From: Crotalaria pallida
Taxonomy: Eukaryota > Streptophyta > Magnoliopsida > Fabales > Fabaceae
Length of the DNA stretch: 64,000 bases
Direction: 5' to 3'
Assembly: GCA_037953625.1 (NCBI GenBank)
Contig: CM075655.1
Coordinates: 12,728,001 to 12,792,000 of the forward strand
The notes beneath the pieces were generated by a model that worked only from the letters and a program-made list of their open reading frames with translations, searched no databases and was not told where the DNA came from. Shown piece after piece: positions 24,501-36,000 of this stretch; within the stretch, counting starts at the first letter, position 1; the number at the start of each line of letters is the position of its first letter. A program made the translations under genes and the position numbers.

Positions 24501-24988
24501 GGATATATATAGCCAAAGAGAGTTACAAAAACCATTTCAATGGGTAAACATTCAGGTATATACAAAATAACTTCTTCTTTTATGTTATTTCAAATTCTAA
24601 GTTGGTTCCATGTCATTTGTTCCTTGGACTGTATGATGCTAGGAGAATAGTTGTGATTTGTGTGATTTGTGATTTAATTGTGTTTTATAGGTTCCTAAGC
24701 AACCAAATGGGATCGATTGTGGATATTATGTGATGAAATTTATGAAGGAGATTGTGCAACATCATGAGGCTGATAAAATCCCTCAAATGGTTTGTAATTC
24801 AATTTATTATATTATTATCATTAAATTATATTGGTTATATTATCATTGGAATTGATTATGTTATTTCTTGGTTATTACAGTACTTTGATGATTGCAGCTC
24901 CACTAAAGAATATAGCCACAAACAACTTGAAAATCTTAAAGAAGAATTTGCAGCATATTTACTTGAATTGTGGTCTATCTTGCACTAG
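21506..24988 (+). pseudogene. CACTA second gene: multi-exon protein with Ulp1 (C48) protease domain
   Basis: Thirteen exons can be traced by GT/AG junctions, beginning MAPRNNADSTSKEKAKKKGK at 21506. Approximate ends are 21628, 21759-21914, 22020-22217, 22311-22406, 22484-22603, 22692-23020, 23128-23381 and 23457-23842, then five short exons to the stop at 24986. The middle part has features of plant En/Spm-associated proteins (VEWNPKGQPIGKDASRF, NPPKALEI-like). The end is Ulp1-like: HWVLLVID (His), YYLDSLPR (Asp), then KQPNGIDCGYYVM (Gln and Cys). Such domains remove SUMO-like modifiers. In exon 6 the A-run at 22834-22842 puts the annotated frame out of register with the coiled-coil-like frame that follows, so the copy is probably broken. 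Exact splice sites are my reading. Confidence 0.8.
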
Positions 24989-26394
24989 CTAGGTATATTC
25001 CCTACTTCTCTTCGCTATTCAAGTCCATTATTTATGTTTCTGGTTGTGTTCGTTGGTTTTGGTTGTTTTGGTTATGTTGCTGTCCAACATTGAGATGTGT
25101 TTCCTGACTAACTATGTTATTTAGTAGGTTGTTGGATAGGTTCCTTTTATAATCAAATATATAATATTTACTGTAGCTTTGATTAGAAAAAAAATATGGA
25201 TTTGATTCTTTGAAATGTTTGCTATGATTGATATAAGTCTTGTGGTTAGGGAACTTGGTTAACTGTAAGGCACAAGAAGGTAATGGAGGAGAATAAAGTA
25301 GGGGGAGATGAGGATTGGAAAAGATTTAGCAATGATCAATTTTGGTACCACAACATAGAAAGGATGAAGGTAATATGGTTACTTTTAAAAACCAATACAA
25401 TAATTGAATTGAGCTATGGAAATAATGAACTGAGATAATAAGAAGCTGAAATTGGCACTTGATTTACTAAGTAAGGCACTAGTACAATGGAACGGTACTG
25501 TGCTGATGTGCATACAAGGAAAATACTAAGAAGGGTAATACAATGAGAAGGGATGAGGAGAGAATTCAGAGCAAGGGGATGAGAGAGCCCTTTATTCCCC
25601 TGCCATACGTAGCCCTGCAGCCTCAAATTTGGTTGCTGCACACAGTGAGCTCTTCGGTTGCTTGGCTCTCCAGTATTTGGTTCATAACAGAAGGGTGAGA
25701 GCTGAGAAAAGGATAAGAAAGCAAGACATTAACATAGCCTAAAATATGACTGTAAGATATTAACATCGGGGAGAATTCTTAAAATATGTTAACTTTTTTC
25801 AATTTGTGCTTTCATGATTTTGGCTTCTAATATCTGCTATTACTTACTACTATTTGCTTTTATTTTTCTGTTTAACTGGTCTAAGCTAAGGGTTTATTAA
25901 GCCACAATGTAATGTGTTTCCTAACTAGCTATGTTATTTAGTAGGTTGCTGGATAGGTTCCTTTTATATTCTTATTATAAGTAGTTTGCTAGGATCCTTT
26001 TATATTTGTGTGTTAATTTTCTTAAAAATGTTGCAGGAATGTATAGTTGGCCTTGATCATAATATAAGGTGGTTGGACAGTGAAGCTTCTGGAATTTTGG
26101 AATTTTGCAAGAATTAATATTCTTCAGAGTTACAGGCTGGTTTTCTCATTTTGTGTAGTTTATATTAGTTTCACTGGGCATAGAAATGTGTAGAGTCCTG
26201 CTTTTTCGTTTTGCGTAGCTTATGTTAGTTTCCTAGTGTTATGTCATACGAATGTACTTGGCGTTGATCAAAACTGTAGTACAAATACATACATATATAT
26301 TACGTGGTTTTTATAATATAATTTTAGCATCTAGTTATTATTTATTAGTTTTTATTAAATATTATATTCATGTGTTTTTTTAATTGAGACTAGT
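24989..26394 (+). other. 3' region of the CACTA element
   Basis: There is no long open frame. Exon-like pieces occur (25270-25370, with GCACAAGAAGGTAATGGAGG; and 26035-26110 after TTGCAG). They could be untranslated 3' exons or remains of a further gene. TATGTTATTTAGTAGGTTG is repeated at about 25109 and 25930. Nothing else was recognised. Confidence 0.4.
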
Positions 26395-26955
26395 TAAAAA
26401 CACTAAATGAGACCGGTTCAAAATTCAAATGAGATTGGTTCAAAACACTCAACCAGACTGGTTAAAAATTTAATTGAGACCGGTTCAAAATCTCAATCAG
26501 ACTGGTTATTTTTAGAATTTTCAGACCGGTTCAAAATATCAATCAGACTGGTTATTTTTAGAATTTTCAGACCGGTTCAAAATCTCAATCAGACTGGTTA
26601 TTTTCAGAATTTTCAGACCGGTTCAAAACCTCAATCAGACTGGTTATTTTCAAAATTTTCAGACCGGTTCAAAATCTCAATCAGACTGGTTATTTTTAAG
26701 TTTTCAGACCGGTTCAAAATGCTTAAACAGACTGGTTATTTTTAAATTTTCAGACCGGTTCAAAATATCAATCAGACTGGTTATTTTTAAAATTTCAGAC
26801 CGGTTGGAAACCAATCTGTTTAGTTGGTAACCAGACCGGTTCGGAACCAGTCTCATTTAATGGCATAGCAATAAGACCGCCACTTTTGAGACTGGTTAAA
26901 AACCAGTCTGAAATGGGGTGCGGAACCGGTCTGAAATGGCTGATATGTAGTAGTG
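26395..26955. repeat. CACTA right subterminal tandem array and terminal repeat
   Basis: About seven tandem units of roughly 59 bp, each containing AGACCGGTTCAAAAT and ATCAGACTGGTTATTTT, run to about 26800. Further AGACTGGTT/AACCAGTCT pairs then lead to the terminal repeat. The open frame at 26407-26745 only reflects the repeat and is not a gene. The left end has the same motif in a less regular arrangement. Confidence 0.85.
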
Positions 26956-27381
26956 GTAATTGTTTATCTCAAACTAAATAATCGATTACAATATTTTAGG
27001 AAAAAGTCAAAATGCATAGACATAGAAGTAATCGATTATCTAATCACAAGTAATCGATTACAACCTTTCAGGTCAGCGACTTGTGAAGTAATCGATTAGA
27101 GTGATGAAGTAATCCATTACAAACTCTCAGGTTACACATCTGAAGCTCAGTAGTCAATTATTCACATAAAGTAATCGATTACTTTTTTTTATTTTGACAA
27201 AAATGATTTTCATAAACAGAGATTGTAACCAGAGGTTTTCACAAATATGTTTTCTCAAAAACACAGATGAAAACGCTTTGAGAAAATTTTGAAGAACATT
27301 TCCTTCTCTTTGAAATACATTTTTGGCCTTATACTGATATTGTTAAACTCATTACCTTACATGATATCCTAGGGGAAAAGA
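26956..27381 (-). repeat. Copia 3' LTR, piece 2 of 3
   Basis: Continues the LTR from 15552 after the CACTA insertion. It has GTAATCGATTAC-type palindromes in pairs (about 27028-27185) and GTTTTCTCAAAAACACA. Its end CATTACCTTACATGATATCC matches the LTR at 42299-44035 near 43850. It breaks at 27381, where a Tekay-type LTR starts, and resumes at 38734. Confidence 0.8.
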
Positions 27382-27834
27382 TGTAAGACCCAATGGAATT
27401 CCCGGAATTTATTATATGGATTATATTAATAAAATATTAATTTTTAGATAATTGATTTTGTTATTATTTTAATTGGTTTTATTATTTTAATATTTAAAGG
27501 AAAAGGGTAAAAAGGTAAATTTTAATATTTCATGAAATAAATTAGAAATTTTAAAAGTAAATTCAGAAATATAAATTTAGAGAATTTTTGGTGATTTTAT
27601 GCATTTTAAATAAATAGAAATAGAACTGAAAACATTTTCGAGGGAAAAAGAATAAAATAATATATTTTGAAATTTTAAACGTGATAATCGATTACCAAAT
27701 CGTGGTAATCGATTACCACGATTTCTTGAGAGCAGCTTGAAGGCGGTTTCAATGGATTTTTGAACCAAAACTCGTTTTTCTTTTTCCCCAAGCTATTTAA
27801 ATGACCTTACTTCATAGTGAAGTAAGTTAGAATC

Positions 27835-27842
27835 TATAAATA
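27835..27842 (+). promoter_or_regulatory. LTR promoter TATA box
   Basis: TATAAATA about 450 bp into the LTR, with the palindrome pair some 115-150 bp upstream. Position and context fit the LTR promoter. Confidence 0.6.
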
Positions 27843-28972
27843 GCATTTGGGGTGGAGCTTGAGCTCCATTTGAACTCTCAACTCCAAAACCCATTTCTGA
27901 ACTATAATTTCTGGAGCTCACTTTCTCATCTCTGTTCTTCTTCCTCAGTCCACCTCTTTCCTTGAATCCAAAACACGAATTGAGTTCTATTTCCAATCTT
28001 GAAATAGAACCAAGTTGCATCAAAAACCACTTCCTGTAGCTCGAGCTATATTCCTGCAAAGATCAGCACACGAACCTGAAACAGAGTAAAACTAATTCAT
28101 TTGCTCACCTATCTTGAAACGGTTTGGTATGGGTACTGAACCATTTGATCCCAAATTTGTTTCTCATTAATAAAGAACGTATTTCCTAGTTTCTAAACAA
28201 ATTGTTCCCTTGTATTTTCATGGCTTATGGTTGCTGATATCCTCTGCCAAAGTCAGCACATTGCACCAGATTTACGAAATTTCAGTGAGTGAGCTTTGAA
28301 GCTCAAAGTTGATTCTCAACCTTTTCTTTCACAATCAACCTTTCTTTTAGCTTCTTCAAGGTAAGGGAGAAGTTACCTAAACATTAGAATGGGTTTTAAT
28401 AATCTAAAAATATAGGAACCAATTAAGGTTCATGGGCAATAAAACTTGAAATGGGAAAACGACTTAGAGGTATGAAACCTAGGCTTTTAAGCTTTGAATC
28501 ATTTTATGATAAACTAATCTTTCTTACAAAATGAATAATTTGAGTTAAAACTTAAGGGAACTAAATTTTAGTTGTTTATGTATTGAAAAGCTAAGTTTAT
28601 GCATAATCTTGAATTGATTTTGATTGTTATGATTTGATTCGAATTGGTGTGTTAAACATGTGTAATATATATATTATAACTTGTTTTCAATTGAAAGGGA
28701 ATAAGGAATCAAGAATCAAGATTGGTGCATCAAAACCAGAATACTGTGCTGCAGTAATCATGGTAATCAATTACCATGACCAGGTAATCGATTACTATAG
28801 GATCAAATTGAATAAATTAATAATTGTCTTTTTATATTATAATGTTTAATTGTTTATATTATTATGATACTCAAAGTAATAAGCTCACTATGCGGACTAT
28901 TACCCCCGTGGCATTATCTAAACCCATTTGGCAGAGTATCAGCCCAACGATTTTTTTTTAATTCTTTAAGAT

Positions 28973-29305
28973 CCATCAGAAGGTGGCTCTGCGCCGATGG
29001 GGTTTCTAATTATACTACCTCTCTAAACACCATCAAAGGTGGCTATGCTGCCGATGGGATATTTAAGTTTTCATTACAACTTGGAATTAAATAATAAATT
29101 ATGAATTTATATTGTCTTTTAATGGCCATCAAAGGTGGCTATGCCGCCGATGGAATTTACAGCTTTTCATTATTATTATTTTGAGCAATTATGTTATTTG
29201 TTTAACACCATCAAAAGGTGTCCATGCCGCCGATGGAATTTCTGACAATTGAAATTGAATTAGTATATCTTTACGCCATCAAAGGAGGTTATGCCCCAAT
29301 GGAAT
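28973..29305 (+). repeat. Hairpin minisatellite in the outer LTR
   Basis: Five diverged units at about 28973, 29029, 29125, 29207 and 29276. Each reads CCATC, then GGTGGCTATGCCGCC or a variant, then GATGG. Both the outer (CCATC/GATGG) and inner (GGTGGC/GCCGCC) arms pair. Unit spacing varies (about 55-95 bp), and the DNA between units is not conserved. Confidence 0.75.
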
Positions 29306-29893
29306 AAGGATAGATCGTGAATTGAACATCACACGAAGAAGAATGCAATTAAATGGTGGAAATGAATGAAAATGAATTATTGGACATTGGAATGTGTATT
29401 TGAATATATGGCGGGATGCTGCCCGAATTCTATGAGAAATGAAATGAATTAAAGGATTGGTAATTGAACTATGTTTGCATACATATGCATAATATCGGTC
29501 TGGTTTACGCTGGTTGAGCTGCCCAGGAAGGCACTGCTCCCGGTAAATCGTGTGACCTGATGGAATGAAAAAGGTCTAACTTCACGTTGGTTAGGCCGCC
29601 CAGGAAGGCATTGCTCCCAGTGAAGCATTACGCCCTAAGGGAAGAATATACATTGGTCTGACATCTTAGGAGGATGACTGGTCCGGGACCAGCTCCTGTC
29701 GAACCATGACGTTTGGACTAGACATACATCATGCCATTAACTAAGAATTGAATGTGAAAATGAGTTTGACATATGTACTTGCATTCTATGTTGCTATTTG
29801 ATGAATTGTGTTTGTAATTTTTAGCCTCTGTTATACTCATTTGATTATAAGTTTAGTTATGACTTACTCCCTACCTATTTTGTTTGTTAGGTA

Positions 29894-30095
29894 ATGGCCC
29901 GCATCATGATGAACGTAGAGATGAAGCCACTCCCTAATGGAGAATGGAATTTTGATGGGAACAGGGCATTGTACGAGGGTGATGTAGAAGTCATTTTTCG
30001 ACACCCAAACCCTCTGTCCGGGATGCGCCCTCGAAGGGCTAGGATCCCGATAGTATACGTGATGCACATACCACCAACTTTCACTCGTCGCTATG
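29894..30095 (+). other. LTR-embedded short ORF, left piece
   Basis: It starts MARIMMNVEMKPLPNGEW and includes the stretch EVIFRHPNPLSGMRP. No gag, protease or other known domain was recognised. The stretch IQDPEHRLSGV in the minus-strand LTR ORF at 44170-44582 looks related. After the nested chromovirus, an acidic Glu-rich frame ending in a stop at 38382 could be the other end of this ORF. It runs out of frame with pol, so it is not the pol N-terminus. Confidence 0.45.
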
Positions 30096-33023
30096 GAACA
30101 CCACCATCACATCCAAGAACTGCCTGTAGTTCGAGACTTCCCAGAAGTATTTCTTGACGACATTCCTGGATTACCACCTGCCCGAGAGGTCGAGTTTTCA
30201 ATTGATGTGATACCGGGAACTGGACCAATCTCTAGAGCGCCCTATCGAATGGCACCAGTGGAGCTAGCTGAGCTGAAAAAGCAAACCGAGGAGTTAGCGG
30301 AAAAGCAACTCATCAGGCCTAGTGTGTCGCCTTGGGGAGCTCCATTATTGCTGGTAAAGAAGAAGGACGGTAGTATGAGGTTGTGTGTCGACTACCGCCA
30401 GTTGAATAAGGTGACGATCAAGAACAAGTATCCTCTACCTAGGATAGATGACCTGATGGATCAGTTGAGAGGATCTGCGGTGTTTTCAAAGATCGATCTT
30501 CGATCGGGCTATCACCAGATTCGAGTGAAGGAGGATGATATTCCAAAGACTTCTTTTAGGACCCGATATGGACATTTCGAGTACCTAGTCATGCCTTTTG
30601 GAGTGACTAATGCTCCTGCAATGTTTATGGATTACATGAACAGAATCTTTCAACCCTACTTAGATTCGTTCGTGGTAGTATTCATAGACGATATCCTCAT
30701 TTATTCCAAGGACAAGGAGGAACATGAGGAACATTTGAGGATAGTTCTGCAAATTTTGAAGGAGAAGCAGTTGTATGCGAAACTCTCGAAGTGCGAATTT
30801 TGGTTGGAGGAAGTGAATTTCTTGGGTCACGTGATCTCGAAGGAAGGAATAGCAGTAGATCCAGCCAAGGTAAAGGCGGTTTTGGACTGGAAAGTGCCGA
30901 CAACGGTGACGGAGATTCGAAGTTTTCTCGGTTTGGGAGGATATTATAGGCTTTTTATTGAAGGATTTTCAAGATTATCCTTGCCAATGACAAAGTTCAC
31001 TAGGAAGGGACAGCCGTTTGTGTGGACCACGAAGTGCGAGGAGAGTTTTCAGGAGTTAAAGAGGAGGCTAACTACAGCCCCAGTGCTTGTTTTGCCTGAC
31101 CCGGAGAAGTGTTTTAGTGTTTACTGTGATGCATCGAAGCAAGGTTTGGGATGTGTCCTGATGCAAGAGCGAAAGGTTGTAGCTTACGCCTCTAGACAAC
31201 TGAAGGTTCACGAGCAAAACTACCCAACTCATGACTTAGAGTTAGCTGCAGTGGTTTTTGCTCTAAAGATATGGCGACTTTACCTCTATGGCGCGAGGAT
31301 CGAGGTATTTAGTGATCATAAGAGCCTTAAGTACCTCTTTGATCAAAAGGAGTTGAACATGAGACAAAGGCGATGGATGGAATTTTTGAAGGACTACGAC
31401 TTCGAGCTACAGTACCATCCGGGAAAAGCGAACGTAGTAGCAGACGCTTTGAGTAGGAAATCCCTTCATGTGTCTGCAATGATGGTGAAAGAGATGGAGT
31501 TAATCGAGAAATTCAGAGATATGAATTTGGAAGTCAGGCTGAATCTGAGAAGTATGACCTTGGGAATGTTGGTCGTATCGAGCGAGTTTATGGAACAAGT
31601 CAAGGAAGGTCAATCGAACGACCCAGAGTTACAAGCAAAGAAGCAGTTGGTTATGGGAGAGAAAGAGACTGAGTTTCAAGTAGGAACTGATGGAGTATTG
31701 AAGCATAAGGATCGGATTTGTGTGCCACAAGACAAAGGAATAAGGGAGATGATTTTAGAAGAAGCTCATAAGAGTAAGCTGAGTATCCATCCCGGAGCAA
31801 CTAAAATGTACCAGGGCTTAAAGAAGGTGTTTTGGTGGCCTGGTATGAAAAGAGAAGTAGCGGAGTATGTGTCGAGGTGTCTGGTGTGTCAGAAAGCTAA
31901 GATTGAGCACAAGAAACCTGGTGGAGTGTTACAACCATTGGAAATTCCAAGTTGGAAATGGGACAGTATTTCCATGAATTTTGTAACTGCTTTGCCTAAG
32001 ACTCGAAGAGGATTTGACGCTATTTGGGTAATTGTTGATCGGTTAACCAAGAGCGCTCATTTCCTACCTGTCAATGTGAAGTATCCGTTGTAGAAGCTGG
32101 CAACCATATATGTCAACGAGGTAGTGAGACTTCATGGAGTGCCAACAAGCATCATCTCAGACAGAGATACAAGATTCGTTTCGAAGTTCTGGAATAGTCT
32201 ACATGCTGCACTCGGGACAAGACTTCAGTTGAGTTCAGCTTATCATCCTCATACAGACGGACAATCAGAACGGACCATTCAATCGCTAGAGGATCTTCTT
32301 AGAGCTTGTGTTCTACAACAAACAGGAGAATGGGATACCCTATTGCCACTGATTGAATTTACGTACAACAACAGCTATCACTCAAGCATAGGGATGGCTC
32401 CTTATGAGGATTTGTATGGAAGGAAGTGCAGAACACCGTTATGTTGGTTTGAGACTGGGGAGAATCTTATTCTAGGTCCAGAAATGGTTCAACAAACAAC
32501 AGAAAAGATTAAAATGATTCAGGAGAAGATGAGAAGTGCTCAAAGCCGGCAGAAAAGTTACTATGATCAAAGAAGGACTCCTATCGAGTTTAAGGAAGGT
32601 GACCATGTATTCATGCGAGTAGTACCAACTACTAGGATTGGCAGAGTGCTTAAAACCCGAAAACTTACCCCAAAATTCATAGGACCTTACCAAATCCTGA
32701 AACGTGTAGGACCAGTAGCTTATGAAATAGCCTTACCCCCAATGTTTTCCAACCTACACAATGTCTTTCATGTGTCACAACTTAGAAAATACATTGGTGA
32801 TTCTTCTCACATCATCGAACCCGACTCTATACAACTCAAGGAAAATCTAACGTACGAGACTTTGCCCTTAAGGATAGACGGTCGGAGTGTAAAGACTCTT
32901 CGAGGAAAGGAAATTCCTCTGGTTAAGGTTATATGGGATTCTGTGAATGGTGAAAATGCTACTCGGGAGCGTGAGAGTAGCATGAGGGATTCGTACCCTC
33001 ATTTGTTTGAAACAGGTACGTGA
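30093..33023 (+). pseudogene. Ty3/gypsy chromovirus (Tekay/Del) pol, 5' truncated, one stop
   Basis: One frame encodes RT (LPVVRDFPEVFLDDIPGLPP, FSKIDLRSGYHQIRV, VVFIDDILIYS), RNase H (VYCDASKQGLGCVLMQ, FSDHKSLKYLFDQ, NVVADALSRKS) and integrase. The integrase has an HHCC zinc finger (HPGATKMYQGL...CLVCQKAKIEH) and DDE core motifs (DRLTKSAHF, SDRDTRF). Next come the GPY-like region (KLTPKFIGPYQILKRVGPVAYE) and a chromodomain-like end (LRGKEIPLVKVIWD). A single TAG at 32091-32093 breaks the integrase, with the frame continuing at 32094. Gag and protease are absent upstream. In the chromodomain the usual ATWE is ATRE here, which may weaken chromatin binding. The 3' LTR starts 36 bp downstream. 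Confidence 0.93.
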
Positions 33024-33059
33024 TTTCTCGAGGACGAGAAATTTATAAGTTGGGGAGGA

Positions 33060-36000
33060 TGTAACATCTGCCTTTTGACTCACTTCTACAAGTCCCAAAT
33101 CATGAAAATTATTTTAACCTAATTGATTTAAGAATTGATTTAAAAGAGTTTTGATTTCCTAATGGGATCTTATGCTTTGAAATTTGATTTGCTTGTGTTG
33201 TGACTCTGAGTGTTTGACTGTTTAAGGTTTTGATTAAGATTTTGTTGTCCTGGATTGATTCGTATGGCCTTATGATTTAAAGATGGAAAATTATTTTCTC
33301 TAAGTTTCAAAGAAATCAAAGTCCAATCGTCTTGATCTAGAGTTATCCCTAGAAACCCTAATTAGTATCATAATCTTCGATTAAACCCTAATCGAGTTCT
33401 TAATCCTTGATTAAGCCCTAATCTCTAAGGATTAGTGGGATAAACCTAATTAATTTTCCTAATCCTACCCTAATCACAATTAGAACCTAATTAGTGCCTT
33501 AAACCTAAATTAACTAACCTAGTCTACCTAAATGCCCTAGTGGCCGAATGCTAGGTGAATAGCTTGGCCACCAAGCTCATTTACTTGGTCACCAAGTGGC
33601 ATGCTACAAAGTCAAATTAGTGACATCACCAAGATGACCAAAGCATGACATAAGGAGGAAAAAGTGAAGAAATAGGAAGGGAGAAGGAAGGGGGCCGTGA
33701 GGGACTTAGGAGCAAAACTTGGCCTCCAAGTTTTGTAGCTTAGTCCCTAAGTAGTTGCAAGCAAACCCCCCATGCAAACCCTTGATGGCAAATAAGAGAA
33801 AGTGAGGAAAGATAAAGAAGAGGCCAAAACCGTGTGAGAGGGAGTGAGTTTATTTTCATTGTTTCATTCCTTCATTCTTCATTCTTCCATCTTCATCCTT
33901 TCTCTCAACAACAACAACAACACACACCACCAAACACCCTCGAAACCGTGAGGAGTGAAGCCAAGAGAGAATGATCAACACACTTCCCTTCATCTCCTTC
34001 ATTTATTTTCCAAACTAAACACAACACCAAAGAGCTACATCAAGCTCTTGGTGAGAGAGAAAGAAAGAGAGTGGCCGAATTGTAAGAGAGGAAGAACCAA
34101 CCCAAACTCTTCACAATCTAAGTGAAATCAAGCCAAGATAGTGAAGAAGAAAAGGAGAAAACCATGGACTAGGAAGAAGAGTGGGTAAACTGTGAGGAAT
34201 AGGAAGGGAAATCAAAGAATTGGACTTGATTCTTGAAAACTTTTGATTAAGTAAGACTTTTGTTTCATGATCTTAAAAGTTTTAAACCTTTCTCTTTGAT
34301 TCTCTTCGTTTTCACACTTTTATTCTAAGACTTTGATTTTGTTTGAAGAAGTGTTGATGCATGTTTGATTTTATATTAGATCTAGTGTTTTCGTTTGCAT
34401 GCATGTCAAGATCTATGCTTGACCTATGATGTACTTGATGTTTGAGTTTTGATGCTAAGATCTTTGAAAATGATTGAGTTTTCTTGGTGATTCTCTTTAT
34501 GGTGGCCACGGTTTGTGCTTGATCTTTAGGATTAGAGGTTTTGATGTTGGATTTTGTTATGTGCATGTGATTATCTTGAGTTTCTAAGAGTGATTTGAAA
34601 GTTTGAATCTTTAAGAAAACTCTTTTTACGAAAACCATGGACAAGTCACGGTTTTGATGATGATGTGATTGAAAGTTTGATATTCTTTGTTTGATTTCTT
34701 GCATGTCATGATCTTGAAGTTTAGTGATGCCTTAAATGAATAAAAATTTATGTAATGTTGTGATTTTTGTGTGATGAGCCACGGTTTGTATGCTTAGTAG
34801 AAAAGGATTAAGATTTTATTGAGTTTAGATAATGAATACATGATCTCCATGAACTTTGAGTTGATTTTATGTGTTAAATAAGAAATCTAAATTGTTTAGA
34901 GACTTGTGTGATGCTCACGATTTCATGTAGGAAATGCATGCTCGGATTATGTTTTTACTTGTTTGATGAATTATGTGAAATTGTTGTTGAGTTTGGAGTT
35001 GTTTTTAAGTCTTGAAACTTTGAAAACATTTTTGAGAAAATCTAGTCAAGGTCACGGTTTAGACCTTAGACTTTGGGTTAAATTTCCTTGAATGAGTATA
35101 TGTATTCATACCATGAAACTATATGTGATTTGTGAAGTTATGATGTATTCGGTTTCAACATGATTAGGCCTTTTAAGATGAAGTTTTGCTAAGATGGGAG
35201 ATTGATTAAGTGGAAGATTAATGAAATTATGTTTAAGTATTTATGTGATGCATGATTCGGTTGTGTATGTGTTCACAAGTGTGATTACCTTATTTGATTG
35301 AGATTATACATGAACAAGTATGTGAGCATGGTTATGTTTAATTTGATGGCTTTTGATCATGGAATGGTTGAAACGAATAGATGTTTGTTTAAGGTCCTTA
35401 AGTAAGATAGGAATGATTCTTAGAATGCATGAGAGTGTTTAAATGATTTAATTTGTTTGAGTAGCATGCTGTCCACATTCGGTCTTAAGTGTTGAACTTG
35501 AGAAAATGTTGGTGTAAGTGTTTATTTGATTGTTCTCAAGATGCTTGGTTTGTTTATGGATTTGAGTTGATTGTGAATAATGGAAAATGAATTTAAAACT
35601 TAGGACATGATGCTGTCCAGAATTTTCTAAGTTGTGTTTCTTGTTTTAAAAGTGTTTTCAAGTTTAGTTCTCATGGGTATTTGATCTAAGACAAAGTTGG
35701 TTTGAAAAATGCGATTTTTCGGTGTTTTCAAAGTTAAATTCAATGATGTCCAAGAGGGACCAGCAAAGAAACTTTTATTTAAATTGATCTATTTGATTGT
35801 TTTCTCATGACTTAAAGTATAAAAGTTAGTGTTTGATTTTGGACAAGTTTGAATAAAGGAATTGATGTTTTGATTTTAAATAAAGACGAAAGTTTGGATT
35901 TTCTTAAGTTGCTTTAAGAATAATTTTAAGAGTAATACTTAAATAAAGTTTAATACTCATATGTCTATCTTATGGGACTTGAAAGAAGTTGGAGTCGGGC

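Larger units (their letters stand above)
15550..26958 (+). mobile_element. CACTA (En/Spm-type) transposon, 11.4 kb, TSD GTA
   Basis: The element proper is 15553-26955. Its left end CACTACTACAAAAAA and right end ATGTAGTAGTG are inverted copies, and both continue into a matching ATTT-AGACC stretch. GTA at 15550-15552 and 26956-26958 is the 3-bp target duplication, and the interrupted copia LTR reads through once it is removed. It holds subterminal repeats, a TNP2-type transposase with stops, and a second multi-exon gene with a Ulp1 protease domain. The ends look intact, but the transposase is broken in this copy. Confidence 0.95.
27382..30085 (+). repeat. Outer Tekay-type LTR, left part
   Basis: It starts TGTAAGACCC. 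A pair of GGTAATCGATTACC-type palindromes lies near 27683-27720, a TATAAATA box at 27835-27842, and a second palindrome pair near 28770-28795. Then comes an array of hairpin-forming units (28973-29305) and two further hairpin-like units (29505-29640). A short ORF begins at 29894. No internal-domain coding sequence is present, so this is LTR rather than element body. Confidence 0.65.

Noticed and set aside
26407..26745. 112-codon open frame at the CACTA right end
   Set aside because: It is a translation of the 59-bp subterminal repeat, not a gene.
28973..29305. CRISPR-like regular repeats
   Set aside because: Units are diverged, spacing is irregular, there are no cas genes, and the context is a plant LTR.
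29864..30084. Minus-strand frames opposite the LTR ORF
   Set aside because: Antisense shadows of 29894-30095 with no support of their own.
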